Source of the DNA: Aradus depressus | Taxonomy: Eukaryota; Arthropoda; Insecta; Hemiptera; Aradidae | Direction of reading: 5' to 3' | Length of the DNA: 64,000 nt | Assembly (NCBI GenBank): GCA_963662175.1 | Contig: OY759223.1 | Location: 4,311,549-4,375,548, forward strand | Part shown: positions 1 to 11,289 of the stretch, piece after piece | Layout of the letters: every line of letters starts with the position of its first letter | Position numbering within the stretch: position 1 is the first letter of the stretch | Made by a program: the position numbers and the translations under genes | Notes under the pieces: generated by a model | Database searches by the model: none | What the model was told of the DNA's origin: nothing | The model's input: only the letters and a program-made list of their open reading frames with translations

Positions 1-153
1 GGGAGTCTTTAACTACTTACCTGACATCGTACAGTTTCAGGACCATTGATTAACGTCCCATCCTCGATTGATTAACGTCGACCTTGGCTGTGATTTGAAC
101 CCACGATCTTGAGTTCAGTAGTTAAGCACGCTATCTCTGAGCTACCGACCCCC
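1..153 (-). mobile_element. tRNA-derived SINE, degraded copy
   Basis: On the minus strand this reads as the head and part of the body of the window's main SINE: a box-A-like GTAGCTCAG segment near 130-145, then a box-B-like segment near 95-110, then the body. It is cut by the window edge and diverged, so I treat it as an old copy. Confidence 0.7.
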
Positions 154-529
154 GACGTCCTATATTGATGCGGGTTTCGACGTTTGGTTGCGCTGTATGA
201 ATGATTTTTTTTTTTTAAGTATATTTTAATATACCTAAATATTTAAATTCTGCATTTATTCTAATGTATTGTATCTACATACCCTTGTTTGAAACAGAAT
301 GTTTCAGCGACTCCGACACTTCCTAGTGGTGCCTTTGTTCTTTGTACTGCTGATGAATTGCTAATGCCTTAAAAGCCCTTCTAATTCCAGGGAACAACCA
401 ATTACTTGGGACAACCTCAAGAGAGCGGTTCAACGACATTCTCAAAGTGACAAATGCGAAAATTCAAACAACTCCTCTTTCAAGACAAATCAAAAAAGTC
501 GTGTTCTTCCCATTGAGCTCCCCCTCCTA

Positions 530-1350
530 TACCAGTCGAGTGTTTAGGCTAAAAATCAATAGTTGACATATAAAGACTTCTGAATCCTCAACTAAATTTT
601 GTGTCCATGCATCTGCAGTTGGGAGCGTTTATAAATTGAGCCCACTCCCCTACTATCCCGCATTTCCTTCGGTCGATTTCTCTGTAAATTAACAGGTATC
701 GTCCTTGTACGATTTTGAATTTAAAAATCAAATTTCGTATCGATACATTCATTACTTCGACAGTTATTGGGGTTTGGAGTTGAGACCACTCTGATCTCTC
801 CTTCCTATTGGTGGATTGGGTTGAAAATCAACAGGTAACGTCCTTATGGGGTTCTGAATATACATATAAAATTTCGTGATGATAAGAATTTCTGACCGCA
901 TAGATATATTCCCTTTTATTACATGATAACAAGGCCAACCTCGAAAGCCGGCTAGCACAAAATGCACTTGTTCAATCTGTACGAAAATGAAAAAAAAAAA
1001 AAAATACGAAGAGATGTCTGTGTTTGTGAACACGATAACTGCCGATGTAATGAATGTATCGACAGAAATTCAGTTTGTGTATCCAGAATCCCATAATGAC
1101 GTCACCTATTGATTTTCAGCCAAATCGCCTGAAGATAAGGGAGGATCTGAGTCGGAGTTGAGAGCTCAACTTATAAACCTTAATAACTGCAGATGTAATG
1201 AATGCATTGGACACAAAATGTAGAATTAGAATTCAGAAGTTATTGTGTAAGTCAACTATTGATTTTTAGTCAAAACAGTCGATTAGTTTTAGAGATAGAG
1301 CGACAACTTAATCGATTAACTCTTATTGGAGATGATCATTGCCGGTGTTT
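530..1350. repeat. Modular dispersed repeat R, inverted pair
   Basis: Two copies of a dispersed family face each other around position 1030. Its hallmark is a module reading 'aactgccgatgtaatgaatg' on one strand, followed by 'tattgattttcagccaaatc' and a purine-rich stretch; modules repeat every 110-140 bp. The left copy runs in reverse (550-1010) and the right copy forward (1036-1340). No coding potential is visible. Related modules occur throughout the window. Confidence 0.65.
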
Positions 1351-2813
1351 TGCCCACGACATCACTTATTGAATACTCATGTATTTTTTAAACTTAAAAT
1401 AAACAGAACATCGATTGTATAAGTATATTATGTACTTCCACTGTATTATTTATTAACTTTAGGCATCAACAAGGAAATTTCCCCTGCTCCAGTGCCCCCC
1501 GCTCAAAGTTATGCTACGCAAATAGGAATAAACAATTTCAATATAACGTTGTATAAGTTGGAGAACAATTTCAGTTAGTTGAAGCTAACATTCCGATATT
1601 TCTGGTAGATCCAGACACTATGAGCCCCGATGCCTTGGCGTTACAAGAAGATATCCTGACATTCAGCTCCTGAGAGTCTGGGGTACCTGAAGGAGCGGGC
1701 GTACTGGAGGAGTGAATGGTAAAGAAAGTTGTCGATGTATCTTGCGAATTAATCAACTAAGTACTAGCTCTCTTTCTGAAACTAATGCACAGATTGTGTT
1801 GAAAAGCAATAAGTGTCTTCCTAGTGGCACATCGTAACAATTATTTGGATCGTAGGGGCATCGAGACTGCAGAACACGAGGTGATTCGCGGGACCGGATG
1901 TGCGGCAGCTGGTGACGGAGACCGGCTACCCAGTGTTCAGTCGGTGTCGTCGGCTCCTGGCGGGAGCAGAAAAAAGCGTTGTGACGCGCTGGGGCTACCA
2001 CCAATCGCCACACGTTGGTCGTCCTGTGGTCGCCCCCGGCCCGCCATAGGCACTAACCAGATCCCGAGCTCCCTCTACAACCATAGACGGGTGATATTGC
2101 ATAAACGCAAGGTGCACCCGAAAAATAAAGAGCAATAATAGTTATTTGGATTGGTGAGTTAAGATTCTCCCACTTTCCTTCGGCCGATTTCGTTGAAAAT
2201 CGAAACACGCGTCGTTTTTATTGTATTCAAGATGCAAATCTAAAATTCCGTTTCCAAAAATTTCAGTAGTTATCAGGTTTTTTGCGGTGTTTACGACCCC
2301 CACCACCTCCCTCCTTTCACTCCTAATCATCCCTTACTTTGAAGGTTTTCACTGAAAATAGTTCGTCCCCAAGGGATTCCAAAACATGCCCGTGCTGTCT
2401 CAGTGTAACAGTGTACTATATAACAATAATATATACATAACTGTAATATATACAATACTATAACAAATACATAACTATAAGAGGGAAGTAAGGAATCTAA
2501 TACAATAGTAAAACAACTCAAAAATGCAGGTAGGAACTTGAAATTAAAGATGGAGGTATCACAGGTTTTATCTTAACTTGTATTACATTTTATGCTAAAA
2601 CGGAGGAAAATTTCGACCAATTTACTTCGTGATCTAAGTACATTTTACATGTTACCGCCCCTAATAATAATCAAATCAAATATAACTTTAAATAACACAT
2701 ATATTAAACAAAAAGGTGTATTTTATGTACAATACGTTTTTTTGCAGACTGGTTTGTGAGATACATACCGAAAACTGTCATACATTTGTCGATTAAAAAA
2801 AAACATATTTTTT
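1351..2813. other. Unassigned stretch with a GC-rich patch at 1820-2135
   Basis: No gene is recognised here. The patch at 1820-2135 is clearly richer in G and C than its surroundings and is open in both directions (104 codons on plus, 86 on minus), but neither translation resembles a family I know. A short open stretch near 1575-1668 follows a possible splice acceptor. The patch ends in AATAAAGAGCAATAATAG, so it could be the 3' end of a retrotransposed sequence. A short piece of repeat R lies at 2150-2340; 2340-2813 is AT-rich with nothing identifiable. Confidence 0.35.
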
Positions 2814-3077
2814 AGTTAATATGACTCAGGGTTTTAACAACGAGGTCATATCGCCTACTACCAGAGGGCTCTTTCGTCACTCTGGTGGACATGTGCTCAA
2901 CACTACTATAGGAGTCCTAAATTTTGCTTTCCCGTAATTTTCATTTACCTAGGGTTCTTTAACGAGTAATCGTACAAGCTATAGACCACCGCTTAACGTA
3001 TCATCCGATGGAGGGTTTCGAACACGAGATCTTGAGCTCAGGAAGCAAGCACACATACCACTGAGCTGTTGGTGCCC
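2814..3077 (-). mobile_element. tRNA-derived SINE copy
   Basis: Nearly full SINE in reverse orientation with the older tail type (read on minus, it ends in ATTAACTA). The body is internally shortened. It lies just downstream of paralogue gene 1. The tRNA end of the equivalent SINE is kept at 24641-24733 beside gene 4, so this insertion predates the duplication that made genes 1 and 4. Confidence 0.75.
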
Positions 3078-3395
3078 TCCTCATATTCTATAAAAATTCT
3101 TATAAAATGTGTCCTTTAGCTTTCTCTACAAGTTTTATTTGAAGAGATTTTTAGTTTGATCATCGATATGAGTGGATCTTGTAATTAGGCCATTGTCTAT
3201 ATTTTTGGAAGGTATAAGAATGTCGTTATTTTGAGCTCGTGCGCCTTCTGTAACCCTGTTATCTTCCAGGAGAATGGAAAACATTTAAGGAAAATAAAAA
3301 GGAAAATAGACCAAATTTCATAAATAACTAAAAATTTATTGTATCATAGCGCCGAAATTCATAGGTTGATGATGTTGTTGTTGTGATCCATAGAG

Positions 3396-4550
3396 TTAGT
3401 AGTAGTAGCCACCAGAGTAGGCACCAGGAACGTAGCCAGCGGAGTAAGCGAGAGGAGAGGCGTAGGCAGAGGGATAGACTCCACCCCAGCCTCCCAGAAG
3501 GACCTGCTTCTTGACACGCTCCGGCTCAGCGGGGAAGGCGAGCACGCAGGCGATGGCAACAGCCACGAAGAACTGTAACAAGAAACAAAACATAATTAGT
3601 AGAAGGAGAGTAGTCGGTGAATCGCCGGCAATGAAGTTCAACATAGTTACCGCTTTCCCAGTAAAATCGATCTACCGATTTGTTTGAAAAATAGGCCCTT
3701 ATATTGAATACATTATATTACATTGAAAGTCAAATTAAATTATATAAGATTTCATGCCGATACAATCGTTCTAAGCAGTAATTTATTTATTTATTTTTTG
3801 TTAAATATAATAATAACTAGTCTATATATATAAAATTTCGTGCCGTTAGATTTATTATTTTGTTTGTTGAACTCTCCCCTCCTGCTCTCGTCTCTCTTTT
3901 CCTTGGTCGATTTGGCTGATAATCAGTAGATGCCGTTCTTATGGGCTTATACATTCATCATATCGGCAGTTTTTTTTTTTTTTTGTTAAGCCACCTCTAA
4001 TTTCTCTCTCTTACTTTGGCCGATTTAGTTGATAATCAGTCATGTTATGGGGATCTAGACACACAGGTTAAATTTCGTGTCGATATGTTCAAACTATAGT
4101 GAGTTATTGTGTTCAAAAACTACTGTCATTTTTAGATTGAGGGGGGAGGAAAATAAAATTCCGGTGAAAACGCAACATCAAATTTATTTATGAAGATTAG
4201 TGAGCTAAAGATCGCAGGTTCGAAACCCGGCCAAAGCCCTTAGGTTTTGTTTCATCTGAAGTACTCGTTAAAGACCCCTTCCCTGGCTGAATAAAAATTT
4301 AGGGTAGGCAAAATTTAGAACTCCCATAGTCGAGTCGGACTCATGTACACCAGTGACAAAAGAGCGCTCTGGTAGTAGGCGATATGACCTCGTAGTCACA
4401 ATAACTAACATCAATTTTACGACCGATTGCATAACTTCCCGTATACTTCAAATAGCTATTAACCACAAATTTAGTCGCCGGAAGACTACTACTAACTATT
4501 ATTAGCAACTAAGTACTAGTGATACTTACAAGAACTTTGAATGAGAACAT
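3396..4550 (-). CDS. Small secreted Tyr/Gly/Ala-rich protein, paralogue gene 1 (group A)
   Basis: Two exons on the minus strand. Exon 1 (4550-4530) encodes only MFSFKVL and ends at a GTAAGT donor; exon 2 (3572-3396) follows a TTACAG acceptor, phase 0, intron 957 bp. The 65-residue product begins with a typical signal peptide (hydrophobic core FFVAVAIACVLA, likely cleavage before FPAEPE). The mature chain holds ERVKKQVLLGGWGG and then a tail of Tyr, Ala, Ser and Gly with YSAGY and YSGGYYY. Such composition is usual in secreted insect peptides, including cuticle-associated and neuropeptide-like precursors. The dibasic KK could be a processing site, but this is inference and I do not recognise the family. 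A polyadenylation signal lies at 3335-3340. Near-identical to gene 4; the start is fixed by that conservation and by the promoter. Confidence 0.85.
4200..4410 (+). mobile_element. tRNA-derived SINE copy in intron of gene 1
   Basis: Starts inside the tRNA head, keeps box B (GGTTCGAAACCC) and the 3' body including the CTCTGGTAGTAGGCGATATG segment, and ends with the older CAATAACTAACA tail. It is antisense to the gene. The corresponding place in gene 4 carries a different, oppositely oriented SINE. Confidence 0.8.
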
Positions 4551-4582
4551 GGTAAGGTAGATTCGGTTCACTGTTAGCAGAA

Positions 4583-4620
4583 GAACTGATACGTCAGCTT
4601 ACAGAGAGCTAGCTTATATA
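4583..4620 (-). promoter_or_regulatory. TATA box and initiator of gene 1
   Basis: On the minus strand, TATATAAGC (4620-4612) lies about 30 bp upstream of TCAGTTC (4589-4583), which matches the arthropod initiator. The roughly 200 bp upstream, to about 4740, are almost identical to the region upstream of gene 4, pointing to a shared promoter kept by duplication. Confidence 0.7.
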
Positions 4621-4740
4621 CTAAAGAGAAGGCCTTCAGACTGACGAACAGCGCCAAGCGGCACCACGCCTCCAGACATAATAAGGAGCAAGACGCGCCT
4701 CCAAACTTCGTTTTGGTTTTTTTGTAGGTTTCACACCCAT

Positions 4741-7700
4741 TTGCATACATAGATTATGTGAAATTGTGGATGTAAAATTGATTTTTTTCTTTACTTCCAC
4801 TACAATATTTTATAAGTCTAGGAGAAGTTATGAAATCGGTCAGAAATTCGATGCAGAGTATTCAACAAAATTTCATGTTTTCCGACTTCTAGATTCCAAA
4901 CATGAAAAAGAAAATTTCTTGGAAAAGGTATGTTAGATCACTTTGTTAAATCGATATTGGTAAGGTTATGCAAGGTTACTTTAGGTAGCAATCTACAGCC
5001 CACACAATTTTTTAGTTTTGGCTTTTATATTTTTACACATATCTACACTATAGCGAAAACTGTGTACTAATAAAATATTGTCCATTATTTCGTCTAATTC
5101 ATCACCACTTAAATCATCCTATTGATCTGAATCTTCCAGTAAAAAGAGTTGAGTAGCTCGTTCAATGAGCTCGTTAAGCAATTTACTTTCATTACTTACT
5201 TTAGACATCTTATTTATAATAAAAACACAAACAATCTTTAAGTTATTTTTTTTTAAACTAATAAAACAAGATAAATGACATCAAACATGTAACCTCCTTG
5301 GTCGGTTATATTGAAACTTCTTTTAATTGCCACTTAGAGCGCTAGTTATAACAGTTAGCATTTAACAATTAACAAAGGGGGTGTTCATGAATTTGTCCCT
5401 GTAAATTTTTATTTCGATAACATTTAACACCTAACACACATTATGAATACCCCTGCTGTCTGCCGATAGAATGAATATATCGATGCGAAATTTTATATAT
5501 GAATCCAGAACCTTCTAACAACGACACATATTGACTTTCAGTCAAATCAACCAAAGGGAAAGTGAGGATTAGGGGGGAGGCTTAATATAAAAAAATTTAT
5601 AACGGATAAAATGAATGTTTTGATGCAAAATTTTATATGAACGACCAAAACCTCATAAGGACCTATCGACGACCCAAATCTACTAAGGGAAAGAGGAATG
5701 TATCGACGTGAATTTTCATATTTAAAGTCAAAACTCATAAGTCATAATTCAGGAAAATCAACTGGAGTGAAGGGAGGGGGCTCAATACAAAAACTCTAAT
5801 AACTGCCGATGTAATAAATTTATGGAGACAAACTTAGTATGAAGATGTAGGAACACATATGGAGCACAAGTACTGCCGTCTTCTTGAAATTCAAAATATG
5901 ATCTAATACTCAAAACTAGTTTAGCAAATTAATAACAATGGCTCCAGGCCAACGAAGTTGAAAAATAGAAATGATACATTACATCACTGGAGTAAATAAT
6001 AACAGTTTTTACATATAAGTGAAGTTGGCAGTTTATATTACCTAGTTAGTTTATTTAAATAAAATACATATTTCATGGAGAAATTTTTAAGGTGACAACT
6101 TAATTTGGTTCGATAAATTCATTATATCGGCAGTGTGCCGTTCCTGGACTTACCTTGAATCAGGATGGCACATTTATGCCGAATAAACTCAGAGTTCTCC
6201 AAACTTAACCCTGTACGTCCGTGCCGGGAATAAAGTCATAGGATATATGTTTTTAGAACCAGACTTGAGAGACTATAGATACAATATGACTGTCAGAATA
6301 CTTTTCTGCGATCGGTGTAGATATGGTGGAAAGCTAATAAAATAAATAAAAAAATAAATAACTTGTCCAACTGAACTGGAATCATACAATATAAGATGAT
6401 ATATACACAAAGCACAGCTCACTGAAAGGTTCCCTCCCTTTCTCAGGTTATCACTTAATTTCGATTATCGATTATCAATCGATAATGTTTTTTTTACAAA
6501 ACTGTAAAGAGAGGGGGAGATTTTCATCTTCACTCACCACCACTATGTTCTCCTTGGGTTTTGACTTTGAATATGAAATTTTATGTCGATACATTCATTA
6601 CATCGGCAGTTAATGGGATTTTCGAGTTAGGGCTCTGCATAACCCCCTCTCCTTAGACCGATTTGGCTGGAAATCGATAGGTGTTGTCCTTATGGGTTCT
6701 TGGTCACGCATATAAAATTTGGAGTCGATATATTCATTCTATCTGCAGTTATTAGAGATTTTATGTTAAGCCTCCCCCTTAATCCCCCCTCCCCTGTCAT
6801 CAAATTGGCTGAAAAACATTAGCTGTCGTCGTTCGAGGGTTCTAATTTCACACATACAATTTCGTTTCGAAGGACTTTTTTTTTCATAATTGGAATCTAG
6901 AGCTGGAAATTCTGTTGAAAACTCCATATTAGATAGATTAGATTATATATATAATGAATGTATAGTCACGAAATTGTATATATGAATCCAGAACCCTCTA
7001 ATGACGACACCTATTGCAATTCAGCCAAATCGACCGAAGGTGAGGATTAAGGGGGAGACTTAACATAAATACTCTGATAACTGCCGATAGAATGAATGTA
7101 TCCACATAACATTTTATATTTAAAGTCAAAACCCAATGAGACATAACCAGTCAGATTTCAGGGATATCGGCTGAAGGAAAAGGGAGGAACTGCTGATGTA
7201 ATGAATTTATCGACACTAAATTTAGTATGAAGATTCAAGGGAGCCTCTGTAAGCCAGCTGTTAAATATTAGCGCAAACACTCGACTGGGTTTGGAAGGGG
7301 AACGAAAAGTTAATTGTTTAATTCGTTTTGGGGAAGTACATTGGCTGTGATTGACTTTACCCTGAAAGAGGACGATAAGTACTGCAGGTCCTAGTATTGT
7401 GATCCGAAATATACTGAAATTCTTCTTCATTAACCTGGTGTTATACTGCATATTTCCTTCAGAATGTCTTATTAAGAGTTCCATATTGTTTCTGGACAAG
7501 AAAGCATGGTCCATTATTTCTGCTGTTTTCAAGACTTCCAGAAGCCTTCTTTCTGAAGTACGTTACTTTTTCTTTTTACTTTTTTATACCTATACATAGT
7601 ATAAGGAAATACTGTAATCGTGCGAAAATCTGAGATCGAAGTTTCAACTGATTTTCACGTTTCAAGGTGTCCCATGAATACTTTTTGACCATTTTCGCGA

Positions 7701-8260
7701 TGATGTCTGTTTATGTGTGTGTGTATATGTGATTGAAGAGTTGTGAGCTCTCTACTGCAAAAACTATTGTAGCTATGAACTTGAAATTTGAAAAGAAGGG
7801 GTCATATGTCCTAGCTTAGGTCTGATTTGATTTTGGCCGGAATCGAACGAAAATTGAGACCACTTTACTCCAGAGCCAAAATACATTTTACATGATACCT
7901 CTTATTATTATAACCTAATAAGAAATCTTTTCGAATACATTTAACTACAGGACTTTCTTATAACAACCACGCTTATACATCCACTCTCTTCCCCCCTTCC
8001 CAAAATTATTTCATACTACCACTACTGGGTTTAAGATTGTCTACTCTTGGTCCGATTTCATCTAATCAGATTTAAGTTAGCACAATTGACCATCTCATTC
8101 TGAATTGAAGTTAATAGCTACAAATGTTTTTTTGCGGGAGAGAGCTCACATTTCCCATCACCGCAGACATCATCTCGATAATGGTCAAATCGTATTCAGG
8201 GGATCTTGAAACATGAAATTCCGTTGAAACCTCGATTTCGTATGCTTAATAACAGCTGTA
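4741..8260. repeat. Intergenic region of R-family modules
   Basis: No gene is supported. R modules run forward at 5455-5850, in reverse at 6540-6890 and forward again at 6940-7235, so the stretch is a set of inverted, partly overlapping copies. The segment 7590-7740 (TATAAGG followed by a conserved AATCGTGCGAAAAT) is a second dispersed repeat, with a related copy at 35111-35250. The open stretches here (for example 7158-7532 minus) lie across repeat modules and have no protein-like composition. Confidence 0.6.
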
Positions 8261-8602
8261 CACTGGAGATTTCCCTAAAAAAAGTGTACACTTTTTCTGT
8301 ATCTATGGGAAGTAGATAAACTATTTATTCTAGTAACCTTTTATTTTTTCCGTTACATTAGTCGAGCCACGGAAGGGAAAAATTAAGGAAAATTTTACAA
8401 AAAATATTCTTATATTGAGAAAATGATTTTTATTGTTCTATTGATATCACATGAAAGTTATCATTTGAAATTGAGCAAGTTGGAAATTGAAATGTTGGGA
8501 GTCTTTCGTACTGAAGAGTTTCGTACTGTGAAGTGATATTTTTATCACCGGACTGTACTCCAGGCTCCAGAGCATGTTGCCTGGGGATAATGAGTTGGTG
8601 GT

Positions 8603-9972
8603 TTAGTATAGGATGGACCTGTAGCCAGTGTGATAGGCAGATGAGTATCTAGTTGGGATATAGCCAGCGGAGTAACCAGTTGGGATATAGCCAGCGGAGT
8701 AAGCAGATGGGATATAGCCAGCGGAGTAAGCAGATGGGATATAGCCAGCGGAGTATGTGGTCGGGATGTAGCCAGCGCGTCCGGAATAGAAGGTGCTCAG
8801 AAGAACGTCTTTCTTCGCTCGCTCCTGTTGCTCGACGGCGGGGAGGGCGAACACGCAAGCGACTGCCACAGCGAGGAAAAACTGCACAAAAATGAAAAAA
8901 ATATATATAATTTTTTAAAAAATATCGGTTCCACATGTTCCAAAATCATTTATGTTATAAAAAAAATAGGTAGAAATGACCAAACATGAAAAACAAATTT
9001 TCGCAAATTCTGGTAAAATGCTGATCATTCTTTTAAGTATATATGAAGTATTGTTGATGATCAGTTTTTGTGTAGAATTGGCCAAAAAACGCTTAAACAG
9101 ACGGTACAAAATAAAGGCTAATTTGCACAGATTTCCAAAAGCTTTGATCCGATTTACACCAAAAGCAATAGGCCAAAATTAATAGGTGAAAAATCATTTT
9201 TGTTCAAGTTTTGAGGGAAGGCCAATGAAAATCTGACCTTAACTCGAACTTCTTGATCCTATCACATCACTTCCATGTCCTTGAGGCAACCTGACAGGTA
9301 TGTCTTTGTATAGGATAAGGCTTCTAAAGGTCCTATAGATCGCAAAGGCCCTATAAATCCTATAGAAACTGGCCAGGAAATTATATTTGCATTTGAATAA
9401 GTTCATAAGACATCTACTGATTTCGAGTGAAAAGATGGTGTTCGTTATTATGACTCATGCTCGGGCTTTAACTACGAGGTCATATCGCCTACTAACAGAG
9501 CGCTCTTTCGTCACTCTGGTAAACATGAGCCCGACTCTACGGGGAGACCTAAATGTTGCCTACCCTAAATTTTTATTCACCTAGGGCAGGGGTCTATAAC
9601 GAGTACCTGTCATTGTACAGACTGAGGACCCATCCGAAGGACGGCTTGCTTAAGTTTATTTTACCTCCCAGATAAAATAAACTAAGGGTCTCGGTCGGGT
9701 TTTGAACCCACATCTTTTGTGATCTTGAGCTCAGAAGGCAAGCACGCATACCACTTGAGCTACAGGGGCCCTCAGAGAAGATTGTATTGTGAAACCTTTT
9801 TAAGAATTGTTTTCAAAATTTAGGACAAAATAGCAAAGAAGCAACATGCAAAATATGACAAATCTCGTTATAAGAGTTTCAGGAGAACTCAAAATTATGA
9901 AAATGGATAACATTTACAGCTGAAGAAGAAATAATCTAAGAAAATACTTACGAGGAAGTTGATAAAAGCCAT
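8603..9972 (-). CDS. Small secreted YSAGYIP-repeat protein, paralogue gene 2 (group B)
   Basis: Two exons on minus. Exon 1 (9972-9952) encodes MAFINFL with a GTAAGT donor; exon 2 (8881-8603) follows a TGCAG acceptor, phase 0. The product is 99 residues: signal peptide ending near VFALPA, a polar stretch VEQQERAKKDVLLS, then about five 9-residue units of the form AGYIPxxYS and a terminal HTGYRSILY. The units differ mainly at the two positions after Pro. Tandem Tyr/Gly/Pro units are typical of secreted structural or matrix proteins, but the family is not one I can name. Polyadenylation signal at 8429-8434. Genes 3 and 5 are close paralogues. The 1,070-bp intron contains a SINE and part of a short CCTATAGATCC repeat. 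Confidence 0.85.
9446..9771 (-). mobile_element. tRNA-derived SINE in intron of gene 2
   Basis: Reverse-orientation copy with full body and tRNA head; tail of the older AATAACGAAC kind. It keeps the paired AGTTTATTTTA and TAAAATAAACT arms of the body hairpin. Same orientation as the gene. Confidence 0.8.
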
Positions 9973-10002
9973 TTTTGAATGATTGTTAGGTTGTCTAGGA
10001 GA

Positions 10003-10040
10003 CTACTGTACCCTAATCTACTATAGCTCAACTATTTATA
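10003..10040 (-). promoter_or_regulatory. TATA box and initiator of gene 2
   Basis: On minus, TATAAATAGT (10040-10031) is about 30 bp upstream of TACAGTAGTC (10010-10001). The block from here to CCACTCTTTGG upstream is repeated almost unchanged at genes 3 and 5. Confidence 0.7.
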
Positions 10041-10064
10041 GTGGAAACTTTCCAAAGAGTGGGG

Positions 10065-10950
10065 GTTTCTTTGTCTTAATCTATTTTATTTATTTTTTTC
10101 ACTAGACACAGATCGCGAAAATATACTCAGACAAACCTCCTTCGCTGTCACAACTATAGCCACTCATTTCAAAATTGGTCATACATATATTGTTTGAGGC
10201 GCACGAGAACTCACGTTTTCGTGAACCTCAAAATCCATCACAAAGTCGTTTTTAGAGTTTCCCTATAACAGAAAACAATATAAATATAAATTAATAAAGT
10301 AAAAAATATACATTGCAATATTCAATAAATATAAAAATGGATAATTGATTTCATTATTGTTCTTTATCTTCGTTGGGTTCTCTTATAGGCATTGATCTTG
10401 TTCTTCTGGGATCCATGGGATCCACCTACTCTGGATGCAACGCTTCTAAATAATTTTTTTCCAATTTTTCCGTATAATTTCCGTATGTATGGGAAAGTGC
10501 TGTACCTTGGACCCATGCGATTTTAGCGCTGCCTAGTTGTTTTTCTGCTTTCCTAATGTGGATTACTCATTGTATTTCCCATCCTGCTTCTGAACTGTGG
10601 AGGTAATAGCCAAGTGTTTTGTTTAGTGTCTCAGTGAAACCGTTTTTTTGTTAAAGCTACCCAAACAGTAATTTTTTGTTGCTATTTATGTTCTCCAGGT
10701 GATATAAAACTGAATTAGTATTAAACTGTTATAATTACTGAAAGTGTAACTATTAAGCCTAATAATGGCTAGTGAAGAACGAAGCTAGACAAGCTTTTAA
10801 AATGGTGGTACAAACAGATGTGTTCAAGGGCCAACTTGTCAGAACCAACGTCTATCAAATTTAACAAAGATAGTTTTTATCTTTTTTGTAAAACCTAAAA
10901 ATAACTTCCTGGTACAATAATTGTAATTAATAAATAAATTATTTTAGTTC
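10065..10950. other. AT-rich intergenic, no gene seen
   Basis: No open frame of note. The segment GCTGTACCTTGGACCCATGCG near 10500 shares its core with 11480-11545, so the two may belong to one degraded element that also includes the pseudogene at 10987-11285. Confidence 0.3.
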
Positions 10951-10986
10951 CTATTATTGGGTTTTATGGTTGTTGCAGATAAAATC

Positions 10987-11285
10987 ATGCCTCGAAGCAA
11001 AGTAGGAAAAAAGAGGGAACCCATCTTGGCAGAAGACCTCGAAAAACCCGTTGAATACTGATCTTCGCAAAAGAAAATAAGAAAACTTATGACGAATCTT
11101 GGGACACGAAAAAAATAGCAGAAAAAAATTGGCTTCGCAATTTCCGAGACAAATACGAAAGCCAGATTTCATTGAGGAAAGATATTGTGTTTAAGCTTCC
11201 CAATCCAAGTAGCTTAACTGGATCTTCCAGACAACGCCAAAAATTAATTTTCGGAGTTGACTTAAGTAGTTATCGTGTGGAATGA
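10987..11285 (+). pseudogene. Broken ORF, possibly the N-terminal end of a transposase
   Basis: After a splice-acceptor-like TTGTTGCAG, an ATG at 10987 opens MPRSKVGKKREPILAEDLEK and stops after 24 codons. One base over, the frame continues as LIFAKENKKTYDES and then IAEKNWLRNFRDKYESQ, giving a basic, Lys-rich chain that resumes to about 11285. Length, composition and the opening MPRS-KR resemble the DNA-binding N-terminus of pogo/CENP-B-type transposases; this is a weak resemblance and no catalytic part is present. The frameshift indicates a dead copy. Confidence 0.3.
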
Positions 11286-11289
11286 ACTT

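Noticed and set aside
1824..2138. 104-codon plus-strand ORF and overlapping 86-codon minus-strand ORF in a GC-rich patch
   Set aside because: Both frames are open, neither resembles a known family, and no splice or promoter structure supports them.
8649..8936. Alternative frames with arginine/tryptophan repeats over gene 2 exon 2 (also over genes 3 and 5)
   Set aside because: Shadows of the YSAGYIP repeat in other frames; the frame used has a signal peptide and matching exon 1.
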